64,000 nt of DNA from Bacteroidia bacterium (GCA_030427905.1 JAUICL010000002.1:744001-808000); one strand, 5' to 3'; counted from the first letter of the stretch, positions 23,577-32,865 are shown. Numbers and translations are program-made. Notes: generated by a model not told the origin, from the letters alone.

Positions 23577-25664
23577 ATGGCTTTAGGAACTAAATCAGCA
23601 AAACCAAAAGGCGGAAAAGTAGAAAAAGACACCTTGACTCGCGCCTGGAAATTGATGAATACAGCCAAAGCGCTGACTGATCTCTACGAAGAGAACAAAG
23701 CGGTAACAGCTAAGTATGTTCACGCCACCAGCCGCGGTCATGAAGCCATCCAACTGGCATGCGGAATGCAGTTAGAGCCCCAAGATTTTGTATTCCCTTA
23801 TTATCGCGACGACTCAATCTTGCTCGGTATTGGGATGAAGCCAGAAGAACTGATGTTGCAGCTTCTGGCTAAACGCGACGACCCTTTTTCGGGCGGGCGA
23901 ACCTACTATGCCCACCCTAGTCTGCGTAGGGATGATATGCCAAAAATCCCACACAACTCGAGCGCTACAGGTATGCAAGCCATCCCTAGTGCCGGAGTAG
24001 CTTTGGGAGTGCAGTACATGGAAAAGCAAGGCCTAGAACCTACGGGTAAGTCGCCGATTGTGGTTTGCTCTATCGGTGATGCGGCGGTAACAGAAGGCGA
24101 GATCAGCGAAGCCCTGCAAATGGCTGCTTTAAAGCAATTGCCCTACGTTTTTTTGGTACAAGACAATGAATGGGATATTTCGGCCAGCGCCGATGAAGTG
24201 AGAGCCAACGATGCCGCGTTTTACGCACAAGGATTTAAAGGAATTGAAGTTCGTTCGATAGATGGAACGGATTTTGAATCTTGCTGGACTACCCTCAACG
24301 AGGTATTTACTACCGTTCGCCAAGAACGACGCCCATTTTTGGTTCACGCGAAGGTTCCACTTCTCAATCACCATACATCTGGAGTTCGGAAAGAAACCTA
24401 TCGCGACGATTTGGAAGAGCACACAAAAAGAGATCCCCTTCCACGCTTGGAAGACTACTTGCTCAAAAATGGATTCGACAAATCTGAGCTAGAAGAAATG
24501 GTAGAAGCGTCTATTGAAGAAGTGGCCGCCTCGTACCAAAAAGCCTTGAGCGCCGATGACCCGAGACCAGAAGATCTCTACACATACGACTTTGCCCCAA
24601 GTCCAATTACGGAAGAGAAGGGAGAAAGAAGCCCTGCTGGAGCCGAAACCGCTTTGATGGTTGACTGCGCTTTGTTTGCTGTCCAGGAAATTCTGGAAGA
24701 CCATCCCAATGCACTGCTCTACGGACAAGATGTAGGAGGAAGACTCGGTGGCGTATTTCGCGAAGCGGCCACATTAGCCAAAAAGTTTGGTGACGATCGC
24801 GTTTTCAACACCCCGATCATGGAAGCCTTCATCATTGGTAGTACGGTAGGAATGGCAGCTGCTGGGTGCAAGCCGATTGTTGAAGTGCAATTTGCCGATT
24901 ATATCTGGCCAGGACTCAACCAACTCTTTACGGAGCTTAGTCGTAGCTACTATCTTTCGAATGGAAAATGGCCAGCGAGCTCAGTAATTCGAGTACCAAT
25001 TGGTGCATACGGAAGCGGTGGCCCCTTTCACTCGAGCAGCGTAGAATCTGTACTTGCTAATATCCGTGGAATAAAAGTAGTATACCCGAGTTGTGGTGCC
25101 GATATGAAAGGGCTGATGAAGTCGGCCTTTCACGATCCAAACCCCGTAGTTGTTCTGGAGCATAAAGGATTGTACTGGAGCAAGATAACGGGAACATCTG
25201 AAGCTAAATCTAAACTCCCAGATCGCGACTACGTTATCCCTATCGGGAAGGCTAGAACTGTTTTAGAAGCTGATGTAGATCAGGTCAAGTCTGGAGATTC
25301 GGCCCTAATTGTGACTTATGGAATGGGCGTATATTGGGCAAAAGAAGCGGCCAAAAAACACAAGGGTAAAATCGAGATTCTCGATTTGCGAACCATTTCG
25401 CCTTGGGATAAGGAAGCCGTGTTTGAAGGCGTAAAGCGACATGGAAAATGTCTTCTCGTTACCGAAGAGCCTATTGGCTGCAATTTCATAAAAGGAGTAG
25501 CCGGCAGCATTCAAGAAGCCTGCTTTGAAGATTTGGACGCTCCTGTGATGATCGTTGGTTCGGAGGACCTTCCGGCAATTCCACTCAATTCAACACTTGA
25601 AGAAACCATGATTCCAAATGCCGACAAAGTGGGCAAACAATTGGAGAAACTTCTGGTTTATTAG
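23577..25664 (+). CDS. Branched-chain/2-oxoacid dehydrogenase E1, alpha and beta fused
   Basis: The 695-residue protein joins the two E1 subunits. Residues 1-330 are the alpha part with the thiamine diphosphate site IGDAAVTEGEISEALQMAA (near 166) and QDNEWDIS. After a linker, residues 350-695 are the beta part (LYGQDVGGRLGGVFREA, IMEAFIIGSTVGMAAAGCKP, EVQFADYIWPGLNQL) with the transketolase C-terminal domain (GKCLLVTEEP). It decarboxylates a 2-oxoacid, probably branched-chain, and passes the acyl group to E2. Fused E1 is common in Bacteroidota; E2 and E3 are not here. Confidence 0.94.
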   Translation: MALGTKSAKPKGGKVEKDTLTRAWKLMNTAKALTDLYEENKAVTAKYVHATSRGHEAIQLACGMQLEPQDFVFPYYRDDSILLGIGMKPEELMLQLLAKRDDPFSGGRTYYAHPSLRRDDMPKIPHNSSATGMQAIPSAGVALGVQYMEKQGLEPTGKSPIVVCSIGDAAVTEGEISEALQMAALKQLPYVFLVQDNEWDISASADEVRANDAAFYAQGFKGIEVRSIDGTDFESCWTTLNEVFTTVRQERRPFLVHAKVPLLNHHTSGVRKETYRDDLEEHTKRDPLPRLEDYLLKNGFDKSELEEMVEASIEEVAASYQKALSADDPRPEDLYTYDFAPSPITEEKGERSPAGAETALMVDCALFAVQEILEDHPNALLYGQDVGGRLGGVFREAATLAKKFGDDRVFNTPIMEAFIIGSTVGMAAAGCKPIVEVQFADYIWPGLNQLFTELSRSYYLSNGKWPASSVIRVPIGAYGSGGPFHSSSVESVLANIRGIKVVYPSCGADMKGLMKSAFHDPNPVVVLEHKGLYWSKITGTSEAKSKLPDRDYVIPIGKARTVLEADVDQVKSGDSALIVTYGMGVYWAKEAAKKHKGKIEILDLRTISPWDKEAVFEGVKRHGKCLLVTEEPIGCNFIKGVAGSIQEACFEDLDAPVMIVGSEDLPAIPLNSTLEETMIPNADKVGKQLEKLLVY

Positions 25665-25704
25665 TAGGCGAAAAGCCACTATGTCGAGAACACGGATAAA
25701 CTCC

Positions 25705-25712
25705 TATTTTTG
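25705..25712 (+). promoter_or_regulatory. -7 element TATTTTTG of the PaaE-like gene
   Basis: TATTTTTG matches TAnnTTTG and lies 23 bp before the ATG at 25736, giving the reductase gene its own promoter after the E1 gene. Confidence 0.5.
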
Positions 25713-25735
25713 CACTCCAAATTAAAGAATAGCAA

Positions 25736-26809
25736 ATGGCCCATTTTCACAAGCTCAAGGTAAAGGACATTAAAAGAGAAACGCCAGACGCCGTCTCTAT
25801 CGCTTTCGATATCCCTACTGAAGTTGCGAATGAATTCACTTATACGCAAGGTCAATACGTGACCATCAAACAAACGATAAACGGAGAAGAGGTACGCAGG
25901 TCGTATTCTGCATGCTCTAGCCCAGTTACCGATAATGAGTTGCGCATAGCTGTGAAGCGCGTTGATGGTGGTAAAATGAGTACATACCTTAATAACGGCA
26001 TCACCGTAGGTCAAGAATTGGAAGTGATGAAACCCATGGGTAATTTCTTCACCGAGCTGCGAAACGATGGGACACCAGAGCACCATGTAGCATTTGCCGC
26101 AGGAAGTGGAATCACTCCTATCCTTTCGCTTCTCAAGACGATGCTCGCCAAAAACGAATCCAATACGTTCACGCTTATCTATGGGAATAGAGATGCTGAG
26201 CACACCATATTTAAGGCTGAGTTAGACGCTCTAGAAGCTTCGACAAATGGCCGACTTAAGGTATACCACATCCACAGCCGTGCAGCTATGGCTGATGAGT
26301 TTTTTGCGGGAAGAATTAGCCCGGAGAAATGCACCAAGCTATTGGCAAGCCATCCCGAGTTTGACAAAGCAGATGCCTACTTCCTATGCGGACCATTTGA
26401 TATGATCATGTCTACCAAAGACACTTTGATTGATCATGGAGTGGCCAAGGAGAAAATCCATTTTGAACTATTCACAACACCTGAAGACGATGCCGTTGAA
26501 GCTCCTTCAGCCGAACCACAAGGTCGCGTTGAAAGCCAGGTGACTATCGTATTGGATGGTGATGAGATGGAGATAACTGTAAGTCCAGACGAAAACATCT
26601 TAGATGCAGTGCTTGATGCGGGGATGGATGCACCTTATGCTTGTACCGGTGGATCTTGCTGTACTTGTAGAGCCAAGATCATGGAAGGAAGCGCTGAGAT
26701 GGATGTGAATTACGCTTTGACGGACGAAGAAGTAGAACAAGGCTATATCTTGACGTGCCAATCGCACCCTACTTCATCGAAGATGATAGTAGATTTCGAC
26801 GAGCCTTAA
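25736..26809 (+). CDS. PaaE-like ferredoxin reductase (FAD, NAD(P)H, 2Fe-2S)
   Basis: The 357-residue flavoprotein has the FAD-binding motif RRSYSACSSP near residue 57, the NAD(P)-binding loop AAGSGITPILSLLKTML, the FCGPFDMIM-like YFLCGPFDMIM, and a C-terminal plant-type ferredoxin. The cluster cysteines are Cys303, Cys308, Cys311 (YACTGGSCCTCRAK) and about Cys341 (YILTCQSHP). This order is that of phenylacetyl-CoA epoxidase reductase PaaE, but no paaABCD genes are near, so the electron acceptor may be another oxygenase or desaturase. It overlaps the opposing membrane gene by 4 bp. Confidence 0.93.
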   Translation: MAHFHKLKVKDIKRETPDAVSIAFDIPTEVANEFTYTQGQYVTIKQTINGEEVRRSYSACSSPVTDNELRIAVKRVDGGKMSTYLNNGITVGQELEVMKPMGNFFTELRNDGTPEHHVAFAAGSGITPILSLLKTMLAKNESNTFTLIYGNRDAEHTIFKAELDALEASTNGRLKVYHIHSRAAMADEFFAGRISPEKCTKLLASHPEFDKADAYFLCGPFDMIMSTKDTLIDHGVAKEKIHFELFTTPEDDAVEAPSAEPQGRVESQVTIVLDGDEMEITVSPDENILDAVLDAGMDAPYACTGGSCCTCRAKIMEGSAEMDVNYALTDEEVEQGYILTCQSHPTSSKMIVDFDEP

Positions 26810-27183
26810 TCTTCGTCAAACCGCATGGTCATCGACTTTTCAGGAACAACTTCCATGAAAAAATAGATGACTTCCACCACTGAACCAAAGAGTACGATCA
26901 ACGTAATCCAAAGAGCCTTCATACTACTTGTAAGGCTCTTATTTTTTGCGGCGTGAATCACGTAAAAAATCATGATGATGGTGCTGATGAGAATCAACAG
27001 TACGATGCTCACCATCAATCCACCAAGGGAATTGAGAAGGGTTTCTTGAATCAATTCCTGCGATCCTTGAGCAAGAACTGGAGCAATAACAGACAGGAAC
27101 CACACAAGGTAGAAAAGACCAACGAATAACTGGAGTACGGTGAGCACTCCAAGTACAGTTTTCCAAGGTTTCGGAATTTGCAT
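26806..27183 (-). CDS. Small membrane protein of unknown function
   Basis: The 125-residue protein has three membrane helices: LGVLTVLQLFVGLFYLVWFL, LGGLMVSIVLLILISTIIMI with FYVIHAAKNKSL, and MKALWITLIVLFGSVVEVIY. The FYVIHAAKN/ALW pattern is reminiscent of the phospholipase D nuclease N-terminal-like helices often found in small Bacteroidota membrane proteins, but this is weak. No function can be assigned. It is transcribed alone, between two plus-strand genes. Confidence 0.75.
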   Translation of the reverse strand: MQIPKPWKTVLGVLTVLQLFVGLFYLVWFLSVIAPVLAQGSQELIQETLLNSLGGLMVSIVLLILISTIIMIFYVIHAAKNKSLTSSMKALWITLIVLFGSVVEVIYFFMEVVPEKSMTMRFDED

Positions 27184-27294
27184 AATCTCTAGTTCTAAAT
27201 CAAAGGTATGACCGATCTGTTGGCAAAGGAAAGAAAATTAGCCCAACGGTTCAGAGAAGGTATGATTGGTCGATTTTATATGCCGGAATAATCC

Positions 27295-27302
27295 TACTTT
27301 CG
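27295..27302 (+). promoter_or_regulatory. Possible -7 element TACTTTCG directly before the HTTM gene
   Basis: TACTTTCG differs at one base from TAnnTTTG and ends 5 bp before the ATG at 27308, so the mRNA would be nearly leaderless. Confidence 0.4.
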
Positions 27303-27307
27303 AATCC

Positions 27308-28630
27308 ATGTCTGGTTTCCAGTTCTTACATCGCCAAGTAGATGCCGCCCCACTCGCTTTATACCGATTTTTAATGGGCTTGCTGATGGCCGCTGAAGGA
27401 TTTGGTGCCATCATGACTGGTTGGGTCAAGGCCAATTACGTCGATGTTCCTTTCAACTTCACCTTTATCGGTTTCGAATTTTTAAATGTCCTGATTGGCC
27501 CCCAGGCCTACGTTATTTATTTTTTACTCGGCGTGGCAGGGCTCTGCATTGCCTTAGGATACAGGTATCGAATAGCTGTTGCCGTCTACACCATCCTTTG
27601 GGCAGTGGTGTACTTCGGGCAGAAAACAAGCTACAACAATCACTACTACCTTCTGCTTCTGGTTTTGATTTTGCTAAACGTCATCCCAGCTCATGTCAAT
27701 CGATCGGTGGATGTAAAGCAAGGCAGAGTGTCCAATGCCGACACCGTTCCCTTCTACGCCGTATGGAGTATCAAATTTCTTTTGCTCATCGTTTACGTTT
27801 ATGCTGCCTTTGCCAAGGTGTATCCCGACTGGCTTGACGGCACAACGGTGACTGGTTTTCTAGCTCACAAAGCCGATTCGGGATGGGCAAAAGAGCTTTT
27901 CACCAACCGCAGCTTCATTTTGATGATCTCTTACGGGGGAATCTTGTTCGACCTATTGGTTATCCCGGCCTTGTGGTATAAGCGCACACGCAAAGTGGCA
28001 TTTATCATTTCGATCTTTTTCCACCTCTTCAACTCAATCGTATTTCGAATTGGCATTTTCCCCTACATGATGCTGATTACATCGGTCTTGTATTTCGAAC
28101 CCAAAACGATCAGAAAACTCTTCTTTAAAGGAAAACCCCTGCCCCAGCCTGCTACGCCTTGGATTAGTCCGCGACCAGTACTGACCAATGGTTTTCTTGC
28201 TGCATTCATGGTCATCATGCTTATTTTACCACTGCGTCCTTGGTATTTTCCGGGAAGCTCTAACTGGACCGAAGAAGGCCATCGAATGTCTTGGAGAATG
28301 ATGTTGCGGGCAAAATCTGGGCATATTACCTACACCATTACCGCGCCAACCCTCGATGAAAAAATCATGTGGAACCCGCAAGATCACTTACCGAAGAAAA
28401 TGGCTCGCAAAGTGCCCACCCGGCCAGACATGATCTGGCAGTATGCGCAGATTTTAAGAGAAGATTTTGCCAAGCAGGGCCACGATGTAGAAATTTACGC
28501 CAATGTATGGGTCAGTCTAAATGGTAGGCCCATGGCACGATTAATTGATCGAGATGTAGATCTTGCGAATACTCCTTGGAACTATTTTAGCCACAACCCC
28601 TGGGTGCTCCAACACCCCGAAAACATTTAA
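27308..28630 (+). CDS. HTTM domain protein (vitamin K-dependent gamma-carboxylase-like)
   Basis: About 440 residues with many membrane helices in the first 320, then a soluble C-terminal region. The start (SGFQFLHRQVDAAPLALYRF) and AVVYFGQKTSYNNHYYLLLL, SIKFLLLIVYVYAAFAKVYP and DWLDGTTVTGFLAHK are typical of the HTTM domain of vitamin K-dependent gamma-glutamyl carboxylase and its bacterial relatives. The eukaryotic enzyme carboxylates protein glutamates; bacterial function is mostly unknown. A PhoD-like phosphodiesterase starts 1 bp after its stop, so they are coupled. Confidence 0.88.
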   Translation: MSGFQFLHRQVDAAPLALYRFLMGLLMAAEGFGAIMTGWVKANYVDVPFNFTFIGFEFLNVLIGPQAYVIYFLLGVAGLCIALGYRYRIAVAVYTILWAVVYFGQKTSYNNHYYLLLLVLILLNVIPAHVNRSVDVKQGRVSNADTVPFYAVWSIKFLLLIVYVYAAFAKVYPDWLDGTTVTGFLAHKADSGWAKELFTNRSFILMISYGGILFDLLVIPALWYKRTRKVAFIISIFFHLFNSIVFRIGIFPYMMLITSVLYFEPKTIRKLFFKGKPLPQPATPWISPRPVLTNGFLAAFMVIMLILPLRPWYFPGSSNWTEEGHRMSWRMMLRAKSGHITYTITAPTLDEKIMWNPQDHLPKKMARKVPTRPDMIWQYAQILREDFAKQGHDVEIYANVWVSLNGRPMARLIDRDVDLANTPWNYFSHNPWVLQHPENI

Positions 28631-28631
28631 A

Positions 28632-29936
28632 ATGAAATTGAAATCAACGTTTATTCTATCCTGTCTAGCAGCATTACTTGCCGGGCAAATCAATGCGCAA
28701 ATTAAATCGGGACCGATGAATGGCTACGCCGAAATGCGCGAAGCCTTAGTTTGGGTCCAACTCGAGAACCCTGCTGAAGTATTGATGCGATACTGGCCCA
28801 TTGACAACCCTGACGCCGTTTTTGACACAGAAATGGTAGTAACCGAGAAGTCTACAGCCTTTGTGGCCCAGCTTATTGCCGACAATGTAGAGCCGGGTAC
28901 CACCTACGCCTATGAGATATGGGGCGACGGAGTAAATTTAACCACCGGACGCAAACTGGAGTTTGATACCCAGCCTTTGTGGCAATGGCGAAACGACCCT
29001 CCCGCGTTTACCCTGGCCACTGGCAGTTGTGCTTACGCTAACGAAGCGGCCTACGATCGACCTTCGAGTCCTTACGGGGGTGATTATGAAATTTTCGAAA
29101 GCATAGCTAAAGACAATCCAGATCTCATGCTTTGGCTTGGCGACAACACCTATCTCAGAGAAGCCGACTGGTTTTCTAGAACAGGTATATTAAAGCGATA
29201 CACCTACGACCGGAGCATTCCTGAGCTGCAGAATCTACTCTCAGCATGTCACCATTACGCCATATGGGACGACCACGATTACGGGCCAAACGATGCCAAC
29301 AGAACCTACCCACACAAGGACAAAACCCTTGAAGCCTTCAAGTTGTTTTGGGGAAGCGACAATTATCAAATGCCCGGTATGCCTGGGGTAACAGGCGCAT
29401 TTCAGTATGCCGACATGCACTTTTACCTTCTTGACAATAGATGGAATCGAACAGACTACAATCTAGCGACTGTGGATGAACAAGTGCTAGGAGAAGACCA
29501 GATAGACTGGCTAATTGAAAGTTTAAAGTATAGTCGGGCACCATTTAAATTGGTAGCTGTGGGTGGACAAGTTTTGAGCACAGCCAAAGTGTATGAAAAC
29601 ATGGCCAATTATGAAGAAGAGCGTGAAGAACTCATCTCTCGCATTGTGGAAGAAAAAATTGAAGGGGTCATCTTTCTTACTGGAGACCGGCATCACACGG
29701 AGCTTTCAAAATACGAGAAGGACGGAATCACCATTTACGATCTGACGGCATCACCCTTCACATCGAGCTCACACAAAGTACACGACGATGGGAATGAAAA
29801 CATGATGGAAGGTACCCTGGTTCATGAACGAAACTATGCCCTACTCCATTTTTCGGGACCGCGAACGGATCGGAAATTGACCATTGAGATCAAAGATGTG
29901 GATGGGCAAACGATCTGGACAAAATCAATCGAATAA
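28632..29936 (+). CDS. Secreted PhoD-like alkaline phosphatase/phosphodiesterase
   Basis: Starting at 28632 gives 434 residues with a signal peptide (LKSTFILSCLAALLAGQINA). The mature part has an N-terminal fibronectin-like domain and then the metallophosphatase domain: LMLWLGDNTYLREADWF, YAIWDDHDYGPNDANRTY, and IFLTGDRHHTELSKYE, the metal-ligand motifs of the PhoD family. It hydrolyses phosphodiesters in the periplasm or outside. It is translationally coupled to the HTTM gene and followed by a terminator. An in-frame upstream extension is inside the HTTM gene and not credible. Confidence 0.92.
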   Translation: MKLKSTFILSCLAALLAGQINAQIKSGPMNGYAEMREALVWVQLENPAEVLMRYWPIDNPDAVFDTEMVVTEKSTAFVAQLIADNVEPGTTYAYEIWGDGVNLTTGRKLEFDTQPLWQWRNDPPAFTLATGSCAYANEAAYDRPSSPYGGDYEIFESIAKDNPDLMLWLGDNTYLREADWFSRTGILKRYTYDRSIPELQNLLSACHHYAIWDDHDYGPNDANRTYPHKDKTLEAFKLFWGSDNYQMPGMPGVTGAFQYADMHFYLLDNRWNRTDYNLATVDEQVLGEDQIDWLIESLKYSRAPFKLVAVGGQVLSTAKVYENMANYEEEREELISRIVEEKIEGVIFLTGDRHHTELSKYEKDGITIYDLTASPFTSSSHKVHDDGNENMMEGTLVHERNYALLHFSGPRTDRKLTIEIKDVDGQTIWTKSIE

Positions 29937-29963
29937 AAAAAGGGAAGCTCTGCTTCCCTTTTT
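29937..29963. terminator. Bidirectional intrinsic terminator between PhoD-like and T9SS genes
   Basis: AAAAAGGGAAGC (29937-29948) pairs perfectly with GCTTCCCTTTTT (29952-29963) around a 3-base loop. It can end transcription of both convergent genes. Confidence 0.88.
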
Positions 29964-29983
29964 AATTAATCCTATTGTAAGCT

Positions 29984-31210
29984 TTAGTTCTTCACCACGC
30001 GAAGCGCTCCCGCCTGGGTAGGAGAAACCATCTGTACAGTGTAGATTCCCGAAGAAGCATCTGAAAGATCAATTGAATACTGCGCTCCCGAACTAAGTAC
30101 AACTTGGTCGGCAAAGACTTCCTTACCCGTCACATCAAATACTCGAATCTGGTATAGTTCCGTTGTTCCACCGTTTGAAACACTAAACAGACCATTACTC
30201 GGATTTGGAAACAGCGTGATATCTTTCAACTCAGCTCGCTCTTCTACGTTTGTAGCAATTGGCGGTAAAGCCACGGCATCCATCATAAACCAAAATTCAT
30301 TGGTCACATCGTGATGGCGAAATGCAATGTAAATATCTTGCCCACTGTAGGCTGAAAGATCGATACTACGGTAATCCCATCGCGTGCTAGCCAGCGTTTC
30401 ACTAAAAATTTCATCCGTAAAATCTACAAGATCGGTTCCTGAAGTAGATACGAGAACGGAATAATGCTCCGCAGCGAAATCTTGATCAATAGCCGAGATA
30501 GCGTAATACAGCGAATCTTCTTCGCCAACTGTCACTTGCGGGGTGATCAAGTAATTATCTGGCTCAAGAGTCAATTGCTCCACTCCATCAAAAGACTCAG
30601 ACCTGATTACGTAATCGCCATCGATGGCCTGGCGGTCATCTGAATCAGTTAAATCAATGGTATTCCAGTCGTAGCCATCTTCGTCAGCATCCATTGATGT
30701 CCAACCATCAGGTAGTCCATCGCCTTCAAAGCTCTCGGCACCTGGGATGAAAACAGGACAATCTTTCCCGACGATCACTTCCACACTTGGGTATCCATTT
30801 CCGATCGCGTTGTCGACACCACAATTACCTGCTTCACTGATCACGATGGTGTAAACACCGCTTTCAGAAGCCGTCCACGTAATACTACACCCATCGCCGT
30901 CACTTGCTCCAAAAGCGTCAACCGCACCGGATGGAGCAATGATGGTGTACTCGTTTTGCCACGAGCCCGCTCCAGGGCCATTGCAGTTGCTAAACTTTAT
31001 TTCGTACCCCGCTTCAATTCCATTTAGTGAATATGCTTCTGAAGCATACACTTCAAATTCATCTATCTCAATAGACCAGCCTTCACAGCCAATGTAGGCC
31101 AAATCGCCCCAAGCTGTGGTAGGTGACGGATAGACCCATTCTTCGCATTGGGCCTGAGCTGAAAATGCGCCGAGTAAGGCCACTCCCGCTGCTAGTAAAA
31201 ACTTTCTCAT
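29984..31210 (-). CDS. T9SS-secreted protein with choice-of-anchor J domain
   Basis: The 408-residue protein has a signal peptide (RKFLLAAGVALLGAFSAQAQ), an N-terminal PKD/Ig-like region (residues 20-150), a cleaved-adhesin (choice-of-anchor J) domain (FEGDGLPDGWTSMDADEDGY to FRHHDVTNEFWFMMDAVA), and a C-terminal T9SS type A sorting domain beginning LFPNPSNGLFSVSN and ending AGALRVVKN. It is exported through the type IX system and anchored or released at the surface. The adhesin domain is a lectin-like jelly roll; a ligand cannot be named. Confidence 0.93.
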   Translation of the reverse strand: MRKFLLAAGVALLGAFSAQAQCEEWVYPSPTTAWGDLAYIGCEGWSIEIDEFEVYASEAYSLNGIEAGYEIKFSNCNGPGAGSWQNEYTIIAPSGAVDAFGASDGDGCSITWTASESGVYTIVISEAGNCGVDNAIGNGYPSVEVIVGKDCPVFIPGAESFEGDGLPDGWTSMDADEDGYDWNTIDLTDSDDRQAIDGDYVIRSESFDGVEQLTLEPDNYLITPQVTVGEEDSLYYAISAIDQDFAAEHYSVLVSTSGTDLVDFTDEIFSETLASTRWDYRSIDLSAYSGQDIYIAFRHHDVTNEFWFMMDAVALPPIATNVEERAELKDITLFPNPSNGLFSVSNGGTTELYQIRVFDVTGKEVFADQVVLSSGAQYSIDLSDASSGIYTVQMVSPTQAGALRVVKN

Positions 31211-31331
31211 ATCATTTAGTTTGTTGTCATTTAAAATCCCTTCGTTGTTTTAAAATAAGTGATTCGCTCTAATTTAAGCGCGTATATACACGTTGTGTTT
31301 TTATACTCTTTAAATCCTAAATCTTATCGTT

Positions 31332-32423
31332 TTACTCCTTCACTGGCTCCACGCATCTAATTCCCACATGCGGCATTCCAGTGTCTTCCGAACTTCCTTC
31401 TCTGGCACTCGGTCTGTAATTTTCGCAATACGAAACATGGCAGAGAAAGGAACCACCTTTAATAACGCGTTTTATGGCGTATGGATCACGCGGATCATAG
31501 GATGTATTGGGGCCAATGGGGTTGTAGCAAACTTTAGTTCCATCTATGGTTTTGAAGTACGACTCGTGGAAGAGATCGCTGCACCATTCCCATACATTGC
31601 CAGCCATATTGTACAATCCATATCCATTGGGGTGATATGAACCGACTGGAGCCCGTTCTAGATAACCATCGGCAGCGCTGTTCTCACGTGGAAACTCGCC
31701 TTGCCAAATGTTCGCTAGCGTATCGTTGTGGAGCGGATCTTCATCACCCCAGACAAAGCGCTGACCATCGAGCCCACCGCGTGCGGCAAACTCCCATTCC
31801 GCTTCTGTGGGCAATCGCTTACCCTTCCATTCGCAATAGGCCTTCGCATCCAGATAAGCTACGTGTATAACTGGCAATTCCATATCCATTTCGGGTGGAG
31901 TTTCATCGCCAAGGGGATTTTTCCAATTGGCTCCCACCTTCCAATCCCACCACTGAAAATGCGATTCGAGTGCCACACCCGGAGCAGGCGGACTGAATAC
32001 AAGTGATCCAGGCTGCAAGGCTTCTTCATCGGGTTTCGGAGTACCCGGTGGCAACTGCTCTTTCAGCTCTTCCCAATCTATTTCGCGCTCCGCAATTGTT
32101 TTGTAATCGGTCGCCTTCACAAATTCCATAAAGTCGGCATTCGAAACTTCGGTAGAATCCATGTAAAATGCATCGACGTGTACCGGATGTGCTGGATATT
32201 CGCGACGGTACTCCCCTTCTTGAACGGCTCCCATTACAAAGTCGCCACTCGGGATCAAAACCATGTTTTCCTTTCGCTTGGCCATACCTTCGGGCCATGA
32301 AATAGAAGGTTCGAATTGAGATTTAACAGGCTTTTTCTGGGCTTTCTGCACAGGTTTCTCAGGGGCTTGGCCGCATGATATGGCGACTAGAAAAATAAAG
32401 AAGCAGTAAGAGCTAAAACGCAT
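31332..32423 (-). CDS. Lipoprotein formylglycine-generating enzyme family protein
   Basis: The 363-residue protein starts with a lipoprotein signal (FFIFLVAISCGQAPEKP). The FGE-sulfatase fold is complete: MVLIPSGDFVMGAVQEGEYR, MDSTEVSNADFMEFVKATDY, GLYNMAGNVWEWCSDLFHES, and KGGSFLCHVSYCENYRPSAR. The pair Cys328/Cys333 corresponds to the copper-binding active-site cysteines of true formylglycine-generating enzymes, which convert a sulfatase cysteine to formylglycine. Many Bacteroidota homologues (for example GldJ/GldK) lack them, so this may be an active enzyme. No sulfatase gene lies in the window. TAACTTTCG directly before the ATG suggests a short leader. Confidence 0.88.
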   Translation of the reverse strand: MRFSSYCFFIFLVAISCGQAPEKPVQKAQKKPVKSQFEPSISWPEGMAKRKENMVLIPSGDFVMGAVQEGEYRREYPAHPVHVDAFYMDSTEVSNADFMEFVKATDYKTIAEREIDWEELKEQLPPGTPKPDEEALQPGSLVFSPPAPGVALESHFQWWDWKVGANWKNPLGDETPPEMDMELPVIHVAYLDAKAYCEWKGKRLPTEAEWEFAARGGLDGQRFVWGDEDPLHNDTLANIWQGEFPRENSAADGYLERAPVGSYHPNGYGLYNMAGNVWEWCSDLFHESYFKTIDGTKVCYNPIGPNTSYDPRDPYAIKRVIKGGSFLCHVSYCENYRPSAREGSSEDTGMPHVGIRCVEPVKE

Positions 32424-32442
32424 GGGCGAAAGTTACGGCAAC

Positions 32443-32466
32443 AAAAAAAACCGGCCAAGGCCGGTC
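32443..32466 (-). terminator. Intrinsic terminator after the 32490 gene
   Basis: On the minus strand CCGGCC-TT-GGCCGG is followed by TTTTTTTTG. It ends the small secreted-protein gene and sits just before the promoter of the FGE gene. Confidence 0.85.
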
Positions 32467-32489
32467 TCTTATTTGTAGGGTGATTAAGC

Positions 32490-32834
32490 TTATTTTGTGA
32501 CTTTTTTCTGAAAGTCTTTCTTGTACTTCGTCTTTTGCTCTTCGTTCAAGGTCTTTAGAATGTTTTTATCACACTCTTCCTTAAACTTCATCATCGTTTC
32601 CTTGTCTTTGTTTGACTTCGTCTCAAGTTTATCAAACGACTTCTGGTGAAGACCTAAGGTGTACAGCTGTCGGTATATCAATACTTCCTGCTCTTCAGTC
32701 AAATCGAGATTTAAAACCATCTCATTTGTCTTCTCTTTCGCAGCTTCTTGAACATCAGCTTGGCTACTTTGTGCATAGGTCATTGAAGTCGCTAATATGG
32801 CTCCAACGATCATGATCTTCTTAAAAATCTTCAT
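32490..32834 (-). CDS. Small secreted protein (Spy/CpxP-like resemblance)
   Basis: The 114-residue protein has a signal peptide (IMIVGAILATSMTYAQ) and a mature part that is entirely helical and charged: NLDLTEEQEVLIYRQLYTLG, then KDKETMMKFKEECDKNILKTLNEEQKTKYKKD split by the LNEEQ box. The two L-T/N-EEQ boxes recall the LTxxQ motifs of Spy/CpxP-type periplasmic chaperones. This is a resemblance by eye only. It has its own terminator and is divergent from the cupin-like gene. Confidence 0.7.
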   Translation of the reverse strand: MKIFKKIMIVGAILATSMTYAQSSQADVQEAAKEKTNEMVLNLDLTEEQEVLIYRQLYTLGLHQKSFDKLETKSNKDKETMMKFKEECDKNILKTLNEEQKTKYKKDFQKKVTK

Positions 32835-32865
32835 AATGGGTAAAATTACAGACGTAAATATAGTT

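Noticed and set aside
25736-26809. Phenylacetate degradation locus around the PaaE-like gene
   Set aside because: Only the reductase is present; no paaABCD or other pathway genes are in the window.
27421-27837. Second reading frame in the HTTM gene
   Set aside because: Out-of-frame shadow, rich in Arg, Cys and Ser without structure.
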